DNA of 64,000 bases from DASUKM01 sp036278735. Its GTDB lineage: Bacteria; Acidobacteriota; Vicinamibacteria; Vicinamibacterales; 2-12-FULL-66-21. Positions 16,161 through 24,519 of the stretch are shown here, piece by piece (within the stretch, counting starts at the first letter, position 1; each line of letters begins with the position of its first letter). Under the pieces are notes generated by a model that saw only the letters and a program-made list of their open reading frames with translations, did no database searches and was not told where the DNA came from. The translations under genes were made by a program, and so were the position numbers. The stretch is taken from positions 1 to 64,000 of the forward strand of contig DASUKM010000027.1 of the NCBI GenBank assembly GCA_036278735.1, in the 5' to 3' direction.

Positions 16161-17098
16161 GTCGTCCGCTCGACGACCCAGCGGGCGATGGCCGGCAACT
16201 GTCCGCGCAGGCGTGCGGTCTCGAGCGCCGACAAGGCGCGATCGATGCACCCGTGCGCCAGCGTGCGGGAGGCCTCGAGGCCGTAGAGCAGCGGGTACGT
16301 CGGCTTGCCGGCCGCGGCGTCCTTGCCGGCCGTCTTCCCCATGGCCTGCGACGAGCTTTCGACGTCGAGGATGTCGTCCACGATTTGGAACGCGAGCCCG
16401 AGTTCGGCGGCGTACCGATCGACGGCGGCGTACTGGTCGGTGCTGGCGCCGGCCATGATCGCGCCGGCTCCAGCCGCCGCACGGATGAGCGCGCCGGTCT
16501 TGCGCGCGTGCATGTCCCGCAGTGCGTCCCGATCGAGCCGGGCGCCGCGTCCGGCCGCGTCGAGATCGATCGCCTGGCCGCCGACCATCCCGGCGACGCC
16601 CGCCGCCGCCGACACCAGGGCGAGCGTGCGCAGTTGCCGGCGCCGGCGTTCCTCGCCGGTCACCCCCTCGGCCGCGGCCGGTTCACGCGCGAGCAGCGCG
16701 AAGGCCTCCGTCAGCAGTCCGTCTCCGGCCAGGATGGCCAGGCCTTGGCCGTACACGACGTGGTTGGTCGCGCGTCCGCGCCGCAGCGTGTCGTCGTCCA
16801 TGGCGGGCAGGTCGTCGTGAACGAGCGAATACGTGTGGATCAGCTCCAGGGCGCAGGCGGCCGGCAGCGCGAGCGCGCGCGCGTCCTGTGGCCGCGCCGC
16901 ACCTTCGGCCACCGCCTCGGCCGCGGCGAGCGTCAGGATCGGGCGGAGCCGCTTGCCGCCGGCGAACAGGCTGTAGCGCATCGACTCGGAGAGCCGTGGC
17001 GGACACGCTGGGGGTGAGGGAAGAAAGCGTTCGAGCGCGATGTCGACGTCGCGCCGCCGGGCGTCGAGCCAGTCGTGCAGCGAAGCCGGCTCGTTCAC
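16157..17098 (-). CDS. ispA: polyprenyl (farnesyl/geranyl) diphosphate synthase
   Basis: 313 residues of the trans-isoprenyl diphosphate synthase fold: SLFAGGKRLRPIL, first aspartate motif HDDLPAMDDDTLRRG, GDGLLTEAF, KTGALIRAA, second motif QIVDDILDVE. The two extra residues in the first motif (DDLPAMDD) are the bacterial FPP synthase type. Product chain length cannot be fixed from sequence alone. GTG start inside the xseB stop; operon with xseB, the common ispA-xseB pairing. Confidence 0.93.
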   Translation of the reverse strand: MNEPASLHDWLDARRRDVDIALERFLPSPPACPPRLSESMRYSLFAGGKRLRPILTLAAAEAVAEGAARPQDARALALPAACALELIHTYSLVHDDLPAMDDDTLRRGRATNHVVYGQGLAILAGDGLLTEAFALLAREPAAAEGVTGEERRRRQLRTLALVSAAAGVAGMVGGQAIDLDAAGRGARLDRDALRDMHARKTGALIRAAAGAGAIMAGASTDQYAAVDRYAAELGLAFQIVDDILDVESSSQAMGKTAGKDAAAGKPTYPLLYGLEASRTLAHGCIDRALSALETARLRGQLPAIARWVVERTT

Positions 17099-17364
17099 CG
17101 GCCGCGGTCCGGCTCGTCTTCGGGCGCCGCGAGGGACGCGGGCGCCGGCTTCAGTTCGCCGCGATCGTTGAGGATGTCGACGCGGTGCTCGGCTTCCTCC
17201 AGTTTCGTGTGGCAGAAGCGCGAGAGCGCGACGCCGCGCTCGAACAGCGCCAGCGATGTTTCGAGCGGCAGATCGCCTTGCTCGAGCGTCTTGACGATGG
17301 TCTCGAGCTCCGCGATCGCGGATTCGAAGTCGTTGATGGAGGCCATCTCACCAGGTGCTGACAT
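17095..17364 (-). CDS. xseB: exodeoxyribonuclease VII small subunit
   Basis: 89 residues; INDFESAIAELETIVKTLEQGDLPLETSLALFE is the XseB helical hairpin, followed by a proline/acid tail. XseB assembles on XseA to make ExoVII. Start ATG 17362-17364, 31 bases after the xseA stop on this strand. Downstream it overlaps ispA. Confidence 0.95.
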   Translation of the reverse strand: MSAPGEMASINDFESAIAELETIVKTLEQGDLPLETSLALFERGVALSRFCHTKLEEAEHRVDILNDRGELKPAPASLAAPEDEPDRGR

Positions 17365-17395
17365 GCCGACTACCCCTCCGCTCAGGCGCGTCCGG

Positions 17396-18796
17396 TCACT
17401 CGCGCGGCATGACGCGACAATCCAGTTCCCCTTCGTGCAGGGTCAGGTGCACCGTGTCGCCGGGCGCGACCGCGCTCGCGCGGCGTACGATGGCGCGCCG
17501 ATCGGCCGTCCAGCAGACCGCATAGCCGCGGCCGAGCACCGCCAGCGGGCTCAGGGTTTCGAGCCGTCCCGCAAGACCGCGGAAGCGGCGATCCGCGCGA
17601 TGCCGCCGGCCGCCGATGGCCGCCGCGAGCCCCCCGTCGGCCGCCACGAGTCTCGCCTGCATCGCCGCCAGGCGCCGCCGCAGATCCTGCGATTCGAGGC
17701 GCCGCCGGAGCGCACGATGCTGCCGGGCGCGCGCTCCCACCGCCCCGACCACCGCCGTCCGGAGCTGGTGCGTGAGCTCGGCGGCGTGCCGTCCTCGCAG
17801 CAGCAGGCGCGCCGGCCATGCCGCCAGGCCGCGACGGCTGGTCAGGGCGTGGACGGTCTGGCGTCGCCGCTGCAGCTGGGCGTGCGCCGCGGCCCGGAGC
17901 CGCGCCGCCAGCCTGTCGATGCGGCCGCAGAATTCGTCCTTCGCCGCGACGACCAGTTCGGCCGCCGCCGACGGCGTCGGCGCGCGCAGATCCGCGACGA
18001 AGTCCGCGATCGTCACGTCGACCTCGTGCCCGACCGCCGAGATGACCGGTACGGGACAGGCCGCGATCGCGCGCGCGACGCGCTCTTCGTTGAACGCCCA
18101 CAGATCTTCGATCGAGCCGCCGCCGCGTCCGACGATGACGACCTCGACGCCCGGCACCTTCGCGATGGCGCGCAGGCCGCGCGCGATCGCCTCCGCGGCT
18201 CCTTCGCCCTGCACGCGCGCGGGACGGATCACGATCTGGGCGTTCGGATGACGCCGTCGCAGCACCTTCAGGATGTCGCGGATCGCCGCGCCGTCGAGCG
18301 AGGTCACGATGCCAATCCGTCGGGGCAGCGCCGGCAGCGGCCGCTTGCGGGCGCTGTCGAAGAGCCCCTCCGCCTGCAGCTTCTTCTTCAGCTGCTCGAA
18401 GGCGAGCTGCAACGCCCCGAAGCCTCGCGGCTCGAGGTGCTCGCAGACGATCTGATATTCCCCCTTCGGTTCGTAGACGCTCAGGCGTCCGCGCGCGACG
18501 ACGTGCAGGCCGTCGTCCGGCTGGAACCGGAGATACCGCAGCGACGAACGGAACATCACCGCCTTGATCTGCGCGTCGCCGTCCTTGAGCGTGAAGTACA
18601 TGTGGCCGGTGTTCCACACGCGGCAGTTCGAGATCTCTCCTTCGACGAGCACCTCGTCGAAGCGCGTCTCGATCAGCGCGCGGATCGCCGCGCTCAGTTC
18701 GGACACCGTGAAGATGCGCCGCTCGGCGCGGCCGGGCGGGCGCCGCGCCGGCTCGGCGGGCTCGTCTTCGAATGGCTCGGAGAACAGGTCTCTCAT
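17396..18796 (-). CDS. xseA: exodeoxyribonuclease VII large subunit
   Basis: 466 residues from ATG 18794-18796. OB-fold N-domain (FTVSELSAAIRALIETRF, VEGEISNCRVWNTGHMYFTL), catalytic region (RIGIVTSLDGAAIRDIL, VVIVGRGGGSIEDLWAFNEE, ISAVGHEVDVTIADFVADLR) and an arginine-rich coiled coil before the C-terminal ALAVLGRGYAV segment. Standard length. The start overlaps the ymdB stop (ATGA). Confidence 0.95.
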   Translation of the reverse strand: MRDLFSEPFEDEPAEPARRPPGRAERRIFTVSELSAAIRALIETRFDEVLVEGEISNCRVWNTGHMYFTLKDGDAQIKAVMFRSSLRYLRFQPDDGLHVVARGRLSVYEPKGEYQIVCEHLEPRGFGALQLAFEQLKKKLQAEGLFDSARKRPLPALPRRIGIVTSLDGAAIRDILKVLRRRHPNAQIVIRPARVQGEGAAEAIARGLRAIAKVPGVEVVIVGRGGGSIEDLWAFNEERVARAIAACPVPVISAVGHEVDVTIADFVADLRAPTPSAAAELVVAAKDEFCGRIDRLAARLRAAAHAQLQRRRQTVHALTSRRGLAAWPARLLLRGRHAAELTHQLRTAVVGAVGARARQHRALRRRLESQDLRRRLAAMQARLVAADGGLAAAIGGRRHRADRRFRGLAGRLETLSPLAVLGRGYAVCWTADRRAIVRRASAVAPGDTVHLTLHEGELDCRVMPRE

Positions 18797-19620
18797 GCGC
18801 CCGGCGACGCGAGGGGCCGGGCGGCCAGCGCGTCTACTTCGTCGGAAGAGAGGTTGAGCCGCTCGAGCGCGATCGCGCGGCCGGTCTGGGGATCGGCGGT
18901 GACGATGGCGCCGTTGAGGCGTCCGGGGCCCACGGCCGACTCGAACTTCGCGGGCAGCCCGGTCACGAAGCGCCGCAGCGCGATGTCGGTCGTGACGCCG
19001 ATGATCGAGTCGTGCGGCCCGGTCATGCCGGCGTCGGTCAGATAGGCGGTGCCCTTGGGCAGGATGCGGTCGTCGGCGGTCTGCACGTGCGTGTGCGTGC
19101 CGAACACCGCCGTCGCGCGTCCGTCGAGGTGCCAGCCCATGGCCACCTTCTCCGAGGTGGCTTCGGCGTGGAAGTCGACCAGGACGACGCGCGTCTTGGC
19201 GCGCAGCGCCTCGATCTCTTTCAGCACCACGGCAAACGGATCGTCGAGCGGCGGCATGAAGATGCGCCCCATGACGTTCACGACGCCGATGCTCTGCCCG
19301 CTGCGCGTGCGTCCGAGATAACTCCCGCGGCCGGGGACGCCGGCGGGAAAGTTGGCCGGCCGCAGCAGCTTCGGCTGGTGCGGCAGATACTCGAGGACTT
19401 CCTTCTTGTCCCACACGTGGTTGCCCGTCGTCATGGCGTCCACGCCGTACCCGAGAATCGTCTCCGCGATATCGCCGGTGATGCCGAATCCGGCCGCGGC
19501 ATTCTCCACGTTCGCGACGACGTAGTCGATCGCGTCGCGTTCGATAATCGCCGGGATCGCCCGGCGCGCGATGTCCCGCCCCGGACGGCCGAAGATGTCG
19601 CCGATGAACAGGATGCGCAT
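18793..19620 (-). CDS. ymdB: YmdB-family metallophosphoesterase
   Basis: 275 residues from ATG 19618-19620. Metal-binding motifs FIGDIFGRPG, NVENAAAGFGIT, TTGNHVWDKKE, VDFHAEATSEK, GTHTHVQTAD and TDAGMTGPHD match the TIGR00282 family; B. subtilis YmdB hydrolyses 2',3'-cyclic nucleotides and interacts functionally with RNase Y. It heads the leftward xseA-xseB-ispA-tlyA-nadK operon and ends 10 bases from the Hsp20 gene. Confidence 0.92.
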   Translation of the reverse strand: MRILFIGDIFGRPGRDIARRAIPAIIERDAIDYVVANVENAAAGFGITGDIAETILGYGVDAMTTGNHVWDKKEVLEYLPHQPKLLRPANFPAGVPGRGSYLGRTRSGQSIGVVNVMGRIFMPPLDDPFAVVLKEIEALRAKTRVVLVDFHAEATSEKVAMGWHLDGRATAVFGTHTHVQTADDRILPKGTAYLTDAGMTGPHDSIIGVTTDIALRRFVTGLPAKFESAVGPGRLNGAIVTADPQTGRAIALERLNLSSDEVDALAARPLASPGA

Positions 19621-19630
19621 GATCGGCGCG

Positions 19631-20083
19631 TCAGATCCGGATGGGCACGCGGACGCGGCGCCCCCGCCGGTCCTCGATCCGCGGCAGCACGATCCGGAGT
19701 TCGCCGGCGGCGAGCCGTGCCTCGGCCCGACCCGCATCGAACGCGCCGTTCAACCGGATGACCCGGCCGAAGCGCCCGAAGCTGCGCTCGGCCAGGTGAA
19801 AGGCCGCCTGCTGATGCGGGCAGGTGGATGGCGCCTTGCGTCCGGTGATGATTACGGCGCCCCGGACGAGGACGACCTCGACGGCATCGCTCTGCACGCC
19901 CGGCAGATCGACGACGATTTCCACCGCGGCCGGCGTTTCGAGGACGTCGGCCGACGGGCTCCATTCGGTTGGCTCCTGCAGCAGGGCGCGGCTGTCCGGG
20001 TCACCCTCGAACAGTTGCCGCACGTCTTCTGGCAGATCCGGCCGGTCGAGAAAAATTCGCGGCACGCCTCGGTATTTTATCAT
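19631..20083 (-). CDS. Hsp20/alpha-crystallin small heat-shock protein (first)
   Basis: 150 residues from ATG 20081-20083. An N-terminal arm (MIKYRGVPRIFLDRPD) precedes an alpha-crystallin domain (about 45-140): PSADVLETPAAVEIVVDLPG, HLAERSFGRFGRVIRLNG, and ARLAAGELRIVLPRI, which is the GxLxI/V region before the C-terminal VPIRI motif (IXI-like). An ATP-independent holdase chaperone. Its start codon is only 5 bases from the start of the divergent IF-2B-like gene, and no SD is visible. Confidence 0.88.
   Translation of the reverse strand: MIKYRGVPRIFLDRPDLPEDVRQLFEGDPDSRALLQEPTEWSPSADVLETPAAVEIVVDLPGVQSDAVEVVLVRGAVIITGRKAPSTCPHQQAAFHLAERSFGRFGRVIRLNGAFDAGRAEARLAAGELRIVLPRIEDRRGRRVRVPIRI
20078..20083 (+). 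promoter_or_regulatory. -10-like TANNNT of the IF-2B-like gene
   Basis: TATCAT lies 5 bases before the ATG at 20089, overlapping the divergent Hsp20 start codon. An upstream TATTTT (20073-20078) is an alternative. No SD is seen. Confidence 0.35.
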
Positions 20084-20088
20084 CCGGC

Positions 20089-20973
20089 ATGCACCCCCTC
20101 GATCACATCCTCGACCCGGCCGTGATGGCCGCAATCGACAGGCTGGCCGCCGACCGATCCTCGAGCGCGTCGGAGTTGATGGTTCAGGCGTTCGACATCC
20201 TGCGCGGCGCCGCCCGAAGCCCCGCCGAGTTGACGGCGGCGGCCCGGGCGCTGTGCGCCGCCCAACCTGCGATGGCGGGGTTCCGCACGGCGGCCGTGCT
20301 GGCGCTCCAGGCGGACAACCCGCATGTCGCGCTGTCGCGGCTGGCCCTGCAGGTCCAGCGCGCGCCACGGGCCATCGCCCGACAAGCCGCGGAGCTGCTC
20401 CGATTGAGGCGCGGTTCGGACACGCCGTTGCGGCTCGTCACCTGTTCGAACAGCCGCCCCGTCTTCGAGACGTGCGTGCTCGTCGCGGCCAGCGAATCGG
20501 TCCGCGTGTCCTGTGCTGAAGGACGGCCCGCTCTCGAGGGCCGCGTGCTGGCCGAACGGCTCGCCGGGCGGGAGATCCCGGTCGATCTGTACACGGACGC
20601 CGGACTCTCGAGCGCCCTCAGCGGCGCCTCGGCTCTGGTGGTCGGGGCCGACGCGGTGACCGGCGGCTTCTTCATTAATAAGGTGGGGACCGGCGCGCTC
20701 GCCGCTCGGGCGCACCACGCCGGCGTCCCGGTGTATGTGCTGGCCGGTCGCGAGAAGATCCTGCCCGCCGCCACGGCGGCGACCTTGGTTTGGGGGGACG
20801 GTCCGGTCGCCGAGGTCTGGACGGACGCCGTAGAGGGCGTCGTCGTTCACAACCCCTATTTCGAGCGGGTTTCGCTGGGTGCCGTGACCGCCGTGGTGAC
20901 CGATACGGCCGTGCTGGCGCCGGAGGCTGTGGAGCTCGCGACGCTCTGGCCAGATACTATAACTAATATATGA
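20089..20973 (+). CDS. eIF-2B alpha/ribose-1,5-bisphosphate isomerase-like protein
   Basis: 294 residues. An N-terminal helical region precedes a Rossmann-like IF-2B domain with VTCSNSRPVFETCVLVA, CAEGRPALEGRVLAERLA and GADAVTGGFFINKVGTGALA, the conserved aspartate/asparagine-lysine motifs of the family that includes eIF2B alpha, MtnA and R15P isomerase. Bacterial members are probably sugar-phosphate isomerases or regulators; the substrate is unknown here. Divergent from Hsp20 with a 5-base gap. Confidence 0.8.
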   Translation: MHPLDHILDPAVMAAIDRLAADRSSSASELMVQAFDILRGAARSPAELTAAARALCAAQPAMAGFRTAAVLALQADNPHVALSRLALQVQRAPRAIARQAAELLRLRRGSDTPLRLVTCSNSRPVFETCVLVAASESVRVSCAEGRPALEGRVLAERLAGREIPVDLYTDAGLSSALSGASALVVGADAVTGGFFINKVGTGALAARAHHAGVPVYVLAGREKILPAATAATLVWGDGPVAEVWTDAVEGVVVHNPYFERVSLGAVTAVVTDTAVLAPEAVELATLWPDTITNI

Positions 20974-21026
20974 TGTGTATACGCGCAGATTACATGCTTT
21001 ACATGTAGTCATGTTGTGTGTATACT
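20974..21026 (+). promoter_or_regulatory. promoter and operator-like repeats of second Hsp20
   Basis: An A+T-rich island holds a direct repeat TGTGTATAC (20974-20982 and 21017-21025, 43 bp apart), an inverted repeat TACATG-N5-CATGTA (20991-21007), and a plausible -10 TATACT (21021-21026) 16 bases after TTACAT (20999-21004). The layout suggests a regulated heat-shock promoter, but it matches neither CIRCE nor the HAIR consensus that I know. Confidence 0.5.
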
Positions 21027-21082
21027 CCTGAGTGTCTTAGAGGACAGGCGGCAAAGCGAGGCCGCCTGCACAGGAGGGTTGT

Positions 21083-21514
21083 ATGACACTTGTTCAATGG
21101 AGACCGGTTCGCGATCTCGCGTCGACGGAGATCGACCGGCTGGATCGTTTGTTCAGCGGCCTTTACGGCGAGGCGTTCGGGCAGACCTGGGTGCCTGCGG
21201 TGGATATCTTCGAGACCGACGGGCACGAGTACGTCATCAAGGCGGAGCTGCCGGCGTTCAATCGGGAAGACATCCACATCGCGTTCGAACAGAACGTCCT
21301 CACGATCCAGGGGGAGCGCGGGGGGGAGTCGGAAGCGAAGCCGGAACGGTTTCAGCGGCTCGAGCGGCGGCACGGCAGCTTTACGCGTGCGTTCACGCTG
21401 CCGGCGAGCGTCGATGGCTCGCGGATCAGCGCCAGCTACAAGGACGGCCTGCTGACGATTCGCCTTCCGCAGCGCGACGAGGCGCGTCCGAAGCAGATCG
21501 CGATCGAAGGCTGA
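21083..21514 (+). CDS. Hsp20/alpha-crystallin small heat-shock protein (second)
   Basis: 143 residues, preceded by SD AGGAGGG. WVPAVDIFETDGHEYVIKAE, LPAFNREDIHIAFEQNVLTI, ERRHGSFTRAFTLPASVD and SASYKDGLLTIRLPQ span the whole alpha-crystallin domain (about 35-130), with a short C-terminal tail. This is the class A-like bacterial Hsp20, clearly different from the paralogue at 19.6 kb. It has its own leader and a likely regulated promoter. Confidence 0.95.
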   Translation: MTLVQWRPVRDLASTEIDRLDRLFSGLYGEAFGQTWVPAVDIFETDGHEYVIKAELPAFNREDIHIAFEQNVLTIQGERGGESEAKPERFQRLERRHGSFTRAFTLPASVDGSRISASYKDGLLTIRLPQRDEARPKQIAIEG

Positions 21515-21554
21515 GCGGGCGGCGGCTCGCCGGGCCGCCGTTCGTCCGATCGTG

Positions 21555-21560
21555 TAAGCT
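21555..21560 (+). promoter_or_regulatory. -10-like TANNNT of rpoZ
   Basis: TAAGCT lies 6 bases before the ATG of rpoZ, with no SD; consistent with a leaderless start. Confidence 0.4.
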
Positions 21561-21566
21561 ACAGTG

Positions 21567-21821
21567 ATGCTGCCGAACGGCGAGAGCCAGGATGCTGCGG
21601 CGGAGCCGACGACTCCGGCTCCGCCAATCACCAGCCGGTTTCTGTTCGTCGACGTCGCGGCGCAGCGCGCCAAGCAGCTGCGTCGCGGCGCGGTGCCGCG
21701 GATCGAGCGAGCCGCGCCCGCCAATCCGCACAAACTCGAGCGCGTCGCGATGGAGGAGGTGCGGAGCGGACTGATCCAGTACGAACTTCCCCCAACGCCC
21801 GTCACCCGTCCCCCGGCCTGA
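21567..21821 (+). CDS. rpoZ: RNA polymerase omega subunit
   Basis: 84 residues. The segment SRFLFVDVAAQRAKQLRRGA, then NPHKLERVAMEEVRSGLIQY, matches the omega core (first helix and the AMEEV helix that clamps the beta-prime C-terminus). A proline-rich N-terminus and tail flank it. The usual gmk neighbour is absent; it stands alone after Hsp20. The ATG at 21567 is preferred; a GTG just before is in frame. Confidence 0.8.
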   Translation: MLPNGESQDAAAEPTTPAPPITSRFLFVDVAAQRAKQLRRGAVPRIERAAPANPHKLERVAMEEVRSGLIQYELPPTPVTRPPA

Positions 21822-21921
21822 CCTGCGCCATTCGCGTGCCGCCGCGCGGAACTTCAGCACCTGTCGAGGCGTAAAATCAGAAGAGGGCCGCTCGCGTTCG
21901 GCGGCAGGAGGGCAGAAGCCG

Positions 21922-22257
21922 ATGCTGGGTTATGTGGCGATGGGCGTCGTGGCGATGCTGGCGTTGCTGTTCGCCTCCGTATTCGTGCTGGTCGCGTTCG
22001 TCAAGGTGCTGTTCTTTTTCGTGCTCTTCCCCATCCGTCTCGTGCTGCGGCTCCTCCTGCTACCCTTGCTTCTCCTCAAAGTGCTGCTGGGCGGCGTGGT
22101 GATGATCGTGCTCGCGCCGGTGCTGCTCCTCCTGGGCCTGGCGGCCGCGCTCGCCGTGGGGGCCGCCGTGGCGGTTCCGCTCATTCCCCTCCTGTTCGTC
22201 GTCGGGTTGATCTGGCTGATCGTCCGGAGCAATCAGCGCGCGATCGCCGTTCGATAG
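21922..22257 (+). CDS. small hydrophobic membrane protein
   Basis: 111 residues, nearly all hydrophobic, with three to four transmembrane segments separated by short basic turns (RLVLRL, KVLLGG) and an RSNQRAIAVR tail. An SD (GGAGGGC) lies about 10 bases before the ATG and a TAAAAT at 21872-21877 may be its -10. I do not recognise a family; function unknown. Confidence 0.65.
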   Translation: MLGYVAMGVVAMLALLFASVFVLVAFVKVLFFFVLFPIRLVLRLLLLPLLLLKVLLGGVVMIVLAPVLLLLGLAAALAVGAAVAVPLIPLLFVVGLIWLIVRSNQRAIAVR

Positions 22258-22282
22258 CGACGCGGCCGCGCCCGCTGCATGG

Positions 22283-23062
22283 CTAGGGCGCCGCAAACAC
22301 CGTCAGGCGTCCCACTTCCCTGAATCCGAGCTGCCGCGCGAGCGCCAGCGATCCGGTATTGTCGTCGAGCGTCCCCCAGACGGGCGCGCGGCCCGTCGTC
22401 CACAGATGCCGGACGAGCGCGCGCACGGCGCGGCCGGCATGTCCCTGGCGGCGATACGCCTCGATCGTTTCGACCGCGACATCCCACCACGATTCCGTTC
22501 GGACCACCGGATAGCAGAACGACACCGGCAGCGCACCCGCCCACGAGGCCGACATCGGAACGGCCTCGAGCGGCGGCGGGGCGTCGCGATCGGGCAGTTC
22601 GCCCGGGACGAAGCGCGCCGTGGTGCGTCCGCGCAGTGCGTCCAGCAGCTCGCGGCGCAGGGGACCTGGCACGTGCGTCAGGTGCGGCGTGTCAACCGCC
22701 GTGAACACGCGCGACGCCTCGTCGACTTCGGCGGACCACTCCGGCCTGTGGGGGAGCGTGTGCAGGATGGCGACGGCCGGGAGCCATCCCGCGAGCGCGG
22801 CGGCCACGTAGGCGGCATCGGCCGGCAGGCACAGCACGTTGACGTGTCCCTCGAGACGCTCGACGGCGTCGCGAATCAGCGCACGCGGGGGGCGTCCGAC
22901 GATCGACGCGAGCCCGGCGTCGGGAACGCTCACGACGAACCCGTCGGCCGCTGATTCCGGTTCGGAGGGGAAGACCACCTCGGCGCGTCCCGACAGCAGC
23001 ATGCCGCGCGTGTCCACGCGCTGCGGCACATCGGGGACGCGTTCGAGCGCGACGTCGATCAT
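22283..23062 (-). CDS. GNAT-type acetyltransferase
   Basis: 259 residues from ATG 23060-23062. The C-terminal third is a GNAT fold: VAVETIEAYRRQGHAGRAV (the Q/RxxGxG/A acetyl-CoA loop, here RRQGHAG), then WGTLDDNTGSLALARQLGFR. The N-terminal 150 residues are variable, as in FR47-type GNATs. The start overlaps the gatA stop (TGATG), so it is the last gene of the nfo-gatC-gatA operon and sits where gatB would often be. Substrate unknown. Confidence 0.75.
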   Translation of the reverse strand: MIDVALERVPDVPQRVDTRGMLLSGRAEVVFPSEPESAADGFVVSVPDAGLASIVGRPPRALIRDAVERLEGHVNVLCLPADAAYVAAALAGWLPAVAILHTLPHRPEWSAEVDEASRVFTAVDTPHLTHVPGPLRRELLDALRGRTTARFVPGELPDRDAPPPLEAVPMSASWAGALPVSFCYPVVRTESWWDVAVETIEAYRRQGHAGRAVRALVRHLWTTGRAPVWGTLDDNTGSLALARQLGFREVGRLTVFAAP

Positions 23063-24519
23063 CACCAGGTGTGCGGCGGCCGCTCGGCGGCCCAGGCCGT
23101 CTGGCGTTCGTAGGCATCGGCGGCGCGCAGCACGGTCGCCTCGTCGAAGGCGCGTCCGATCAACTGCAGGCCGATGGGCAGGCGTGCATCCGAGAGTCCC
23201 GCGTTGACGCTGATGCCCGGCAGACCCGCAAGATTGGCGGTCACCGTGAACACGTCCGCCAGGTACATCTTCAAGGGATCGGCGGTCCGTTCGCCCAGCG
23301 GGAACGCGGCTGTCGGGCTCGTCGGCATCGCGACGAGATCGACCACGTCGAGCGCCCGGTCGTAATCGCGGCGGATCAGCGTGCGAACCTGCTGAGCCTT
23401 CACGTAGTACGCCTCGCAGTAGCCGGCGCTGAGCACGTACGTGCCGAGCATGATCCGGCGCTTCACCTCGGCTCCAAAGCCCCGCCCGCGCGTCCGCCCG
23501 TACATCTCGCCAACGGTGTCGGCCTCGGCGCGCCAGCCGTAGCGCACGCCGTCGTAGCGCGCGAGGTTCGAACTGGCCTCGGCCGTCGCGATCAGGTGAT
23601 AGACCGGGATCGCCAGCCGCGCGTGCGGCAACTCGACGTCCACGACGACCGCGCCGAGATCGCGCAGCGTCTCGAGGGCGCGCGTGAACGACGCCAGGAC
23701 GTCGGCATCGACGCCCGCGTCCAGCAGGTGCCGTGGCACGCCGACCCGCAGGCCGGCGATCCGGCCCGTCAGCGCGGCGGTGTAGTCCGGCAGCGCCGCC
23801 GCGGACGTTGTCGCGTCGGCCGGATCGTGGCCGGCGATGACCTGCAGCAGCACGGCGGCGTCGGCCACGCTGCGCGCCAGCGGTCCGATCTGATCGAGCG
23901 ACGACGCAAACGCGATCAGGCCGTAACGGGACACCAGACCGTACGTCGGCTTCAGGCCCACGACACCGCACAGCGCGGCCGGCTGTCGAATGGAGCCGCC
24001 GGTATCCGAGCCGAGCGCCAGCGGCACGAGACCGGCCGCGACGGCGGCGGCAGATCCGCCGCTCGAGCCGCCGGGCGTTCGATCGAGCGCCCAGGGATTT
24101 CGGGCGGGGCCGAACGCGCTGTGCTCGGTCGACGATCCCATCGCGAACTCGTCGCAGATCGTTTTTCCGACGATCACCGCCCCCGCGTCGGCCAGGCGGC
24201 GCACGACCGTGGCGTCGTAGGGCGGAACGTAGGACGCCAGCAGGCGCGAGCCGGCCGTGGTCGGCGCCCCGGCCGTGCAGATGTTGTCTTTGAGCGCCAC
24301 GGGAACGCCCAAGAGCGGCGCCGCGCGACCGGCGGGCGGCTGGTCGTCGAGCCACGCCGCGCGGGCGAGCGCGCGATCGGCGTCGACCGAGTGAAACGCG
24401 TGGAGCGGCAGGTTCGCGGCGGCGATCCGGTCGAGCGCCGCTCGACAGACGCCGACGGCCGTCGCGCGGCGGGACGCGACGGCGTCGCGGATCTCGCGGG
24501 CGGTCGCGGCGGAGGTCAT
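23062..24519 (-). CDS. gatA: Asp/Glu-tRNA amidotransferase subunit A
   Basis: 485 residues. Amidase signature triad visible: Lys77 in PVALKDNI, cis-Ser152 in TPGGSSGGSAAAVAAG, nucleophile Ser176 in SDTGGSIRQP. GLKPTYGLVSRYG and the glutaminase loop follow. GatA releases ammonia from glutamine for transamidation of Glu-tRNA-Gln/Asp-tRNA-Asn. Start ATG overlaps the gatC stop. gatB is not in the window. Confidence 0.95.
   Translation of the reverse strand: MTSAATAREIRDAVASRRATAVGVCRAALDRIAAANLPLHAFHSVDADRALARAAWLDDQPPAGRAAPLLGVPVALKDNICTAGAPTTAGSRLLASYVPPYDATVVRRLADAGAVIVGKTICDEFAMGSSTEHSAFGPARNPWALDRTPGGSSGGSAAAVAAGLVPLALGSDTGGSIRQPAALCGVVGLKPTYGLVSRYGLIAFASSLDQIGPLARSVADAAVLLQVIAGHDPADATTSAAALPDYTAALTGRIAGLRVGVPRHLLDAGVDADVLASFTRALETLRDLGAVVVDVELPHARLAIPVYHLIATAEASSNLARYDGVRYGWRAEADTVGEMYGRTRGRGFGAEVKRRIMLGTYVLSAGYCEAYYVKAQQVRTLIRRDYDRALDVVDLVAMPTSPTAAFPLGERTADPLKMYLADVFTVTANLAGLPGISVNAGLSDARLPIGLQLIGRAFDEATVLRAADAYERQTAWAAERPPHTW

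Noticed and set aside
19631..21514. The two Hsp20 genes as a recent duplication
   Set aside because: The proteins share only the alpha-crystallin pattern, with different arms and tails; they are separate lineages.
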